Source: an uncultured Tenacibaculum sp. (GTDB taxonomy: Bacteria; Bacteroidota; Bacteroidia; Flavobacteriales; Flavobacteriaceae). Taken from it: DNA of 64,000 nt. How positions within the stretch are numbered: position 1 is the stretch's first letter; each line of letters begins with the position of its first letter. The notes beneath the pieces were generated by a model. The model had not been told where the DNA came from, did no database searches, and worked only from the letters and a program-made list of their open reading frames with translations. The position numbers and the translations under genes were made by a program. Positions 63,747-64,000 of the stretch are shown here, piece after piece. The stretch is from the NCBI GenBank assembly GCA_937922085.1, contig CAKZVD010000007.1:17933-81932 (forward strand), read 5' to 3'.

Positions 63747-64000
63747 TCACTCTAATATGAAATTATCACTATCATTACTGGATTTCCTATGATGTTCTAA
63801 ATATTCATTTACCATTTTATCAGTAATATTACCTGTACTCCAACATCCAAAACCTATAGCCCAAAAATGTCTGCCCCAATATTGTTTCTTTAACCTTGGG
63901 TATTCTTGCTGTATTTTTCTTGAAGTCCTTCCTTTTAATTTCTTTACAATACTACTTATATCTTGAGATGGACGATATTCTATATGCATATGTACGTGAT
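63747..64000 (-). mobile_element. IS200/IS605-type TnpA transposase (Y1 family), 5' part beyond the edge
   Basis: A frame running from the stop at 63747 to the right edge. It codes for the sequence HVHMHIEYRPSQDISSI (with the HUH metal-binding pair HVH just at the edge), IVKKLKGRTSRKIQQEYPRL and RHFWAIGFGCWSTGNITDKM, with the catalytic Tyr candidate in NEYLEHHRKS. This is the single-domain tyrosine HUH transposase of IS200/IS605 (or the related REP-associated TnpA). N-terminal residues are outside the window. Whether the element is complete cannot be judged; the terminal hairpins are on its left side. It has probably inserted after the UbiA gene. Confidence 0.85.

Overview
The window looks like chromosome of a marine member of the Flavobacteriaceae (Tenacibaculum/Polaribacter-like; genus not provable from here). 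Reasons: very A+T-rich DNA, many recognisable Bacteroidetes promoters (-7 box TAnnTTTG, with a TTG-type -33 box about 19 nt upstream), many Bacteroidetes-style lipoprotein signals, a LysRS with a C-terminal extension, paired POT peptide transporters with a DPP-IV-like peptidase, and a bacterial mevalonate pathway. No rRNA, tRNA, CRISPR array or prophage was seen.

Layout. 1-5.2 kb: an edge-truncated lipoprotein, a TPR protein, a DUF2797 protein, a GH3-type adenylating enzyme with a Crp/Fnr regulator and a small lipoprotein, and a transglutaminase-like protein that lacks a normal start codon. 5.4-15.5 kb: accessory surface proteins, comprising two DKNYY-repeat proteins, a SUKH-fold protein, two paralogous SH3-like lipoproteins, and a large solenoid protein overlapping a TIM-barrel-like lipoprotein. 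15.7-17.5 kb: an ABC-2 exporter pair ending in a strong hairpin terminator. 17.6-24.4 kb: a COQ4-like protein, membrane and TPR proteins, and a BlaI/M56 pair whose promoter lies in a perfect 42-bp palindrome. 24.7-26.6 kb: two tandem seven-cysteine peptides with double-glycine-type leaders, a hairpin, and a thioredoxin-fold lipoprotein. 26.66-28.6 kb: an unannotated, promoter- and terminator-bounded small RNA divergent from lysS.

28.8-37.4 kb: a sulfated-polysaccharide locus. It holds a formylglycine sulfatase, a Tat-exported FAD oxidoreductase split by an in-frame amber codon, an FMN-binding-motif protein, a TPR/LuxR regulator broken by two homopolymer frameshifts, and a GH82 iota-carrageenase-like beta-helix protein with the catalytic residues conserved. 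37.7-43.8 kb: DoxX-like, MuiA-like, ComEC and thioredoxin-like proteins. 43.9-49.2 kb: peptide utilisation (two POT transporters and an S9B peptidase).

49.4-63.7 kb: two mevalonate segments, HMG-CoA reductase (fused to a DinB/DUF1569-like domain) with a GYDIA GHMP kinase and a BaiN-like flavoprotein, and then diphosphomevalonate decarboxylase, mevalonate kinase and a UbiA prenyltransferase. Between them lie small secreted and membrane proteins (one frameshifted in a ten-T tract within its signal peptide), a serine hydrolase, an ExbB-like protein and a LytS/LytTR two-component system. The right edge carries the 3' end of an IS200/IS605-type transposase. Three homopolymer frameshifts, one in-frame stop and one lost start codon suggest gene decay, phase variation or read error in accessory genes, while housekeeping genes look intact.
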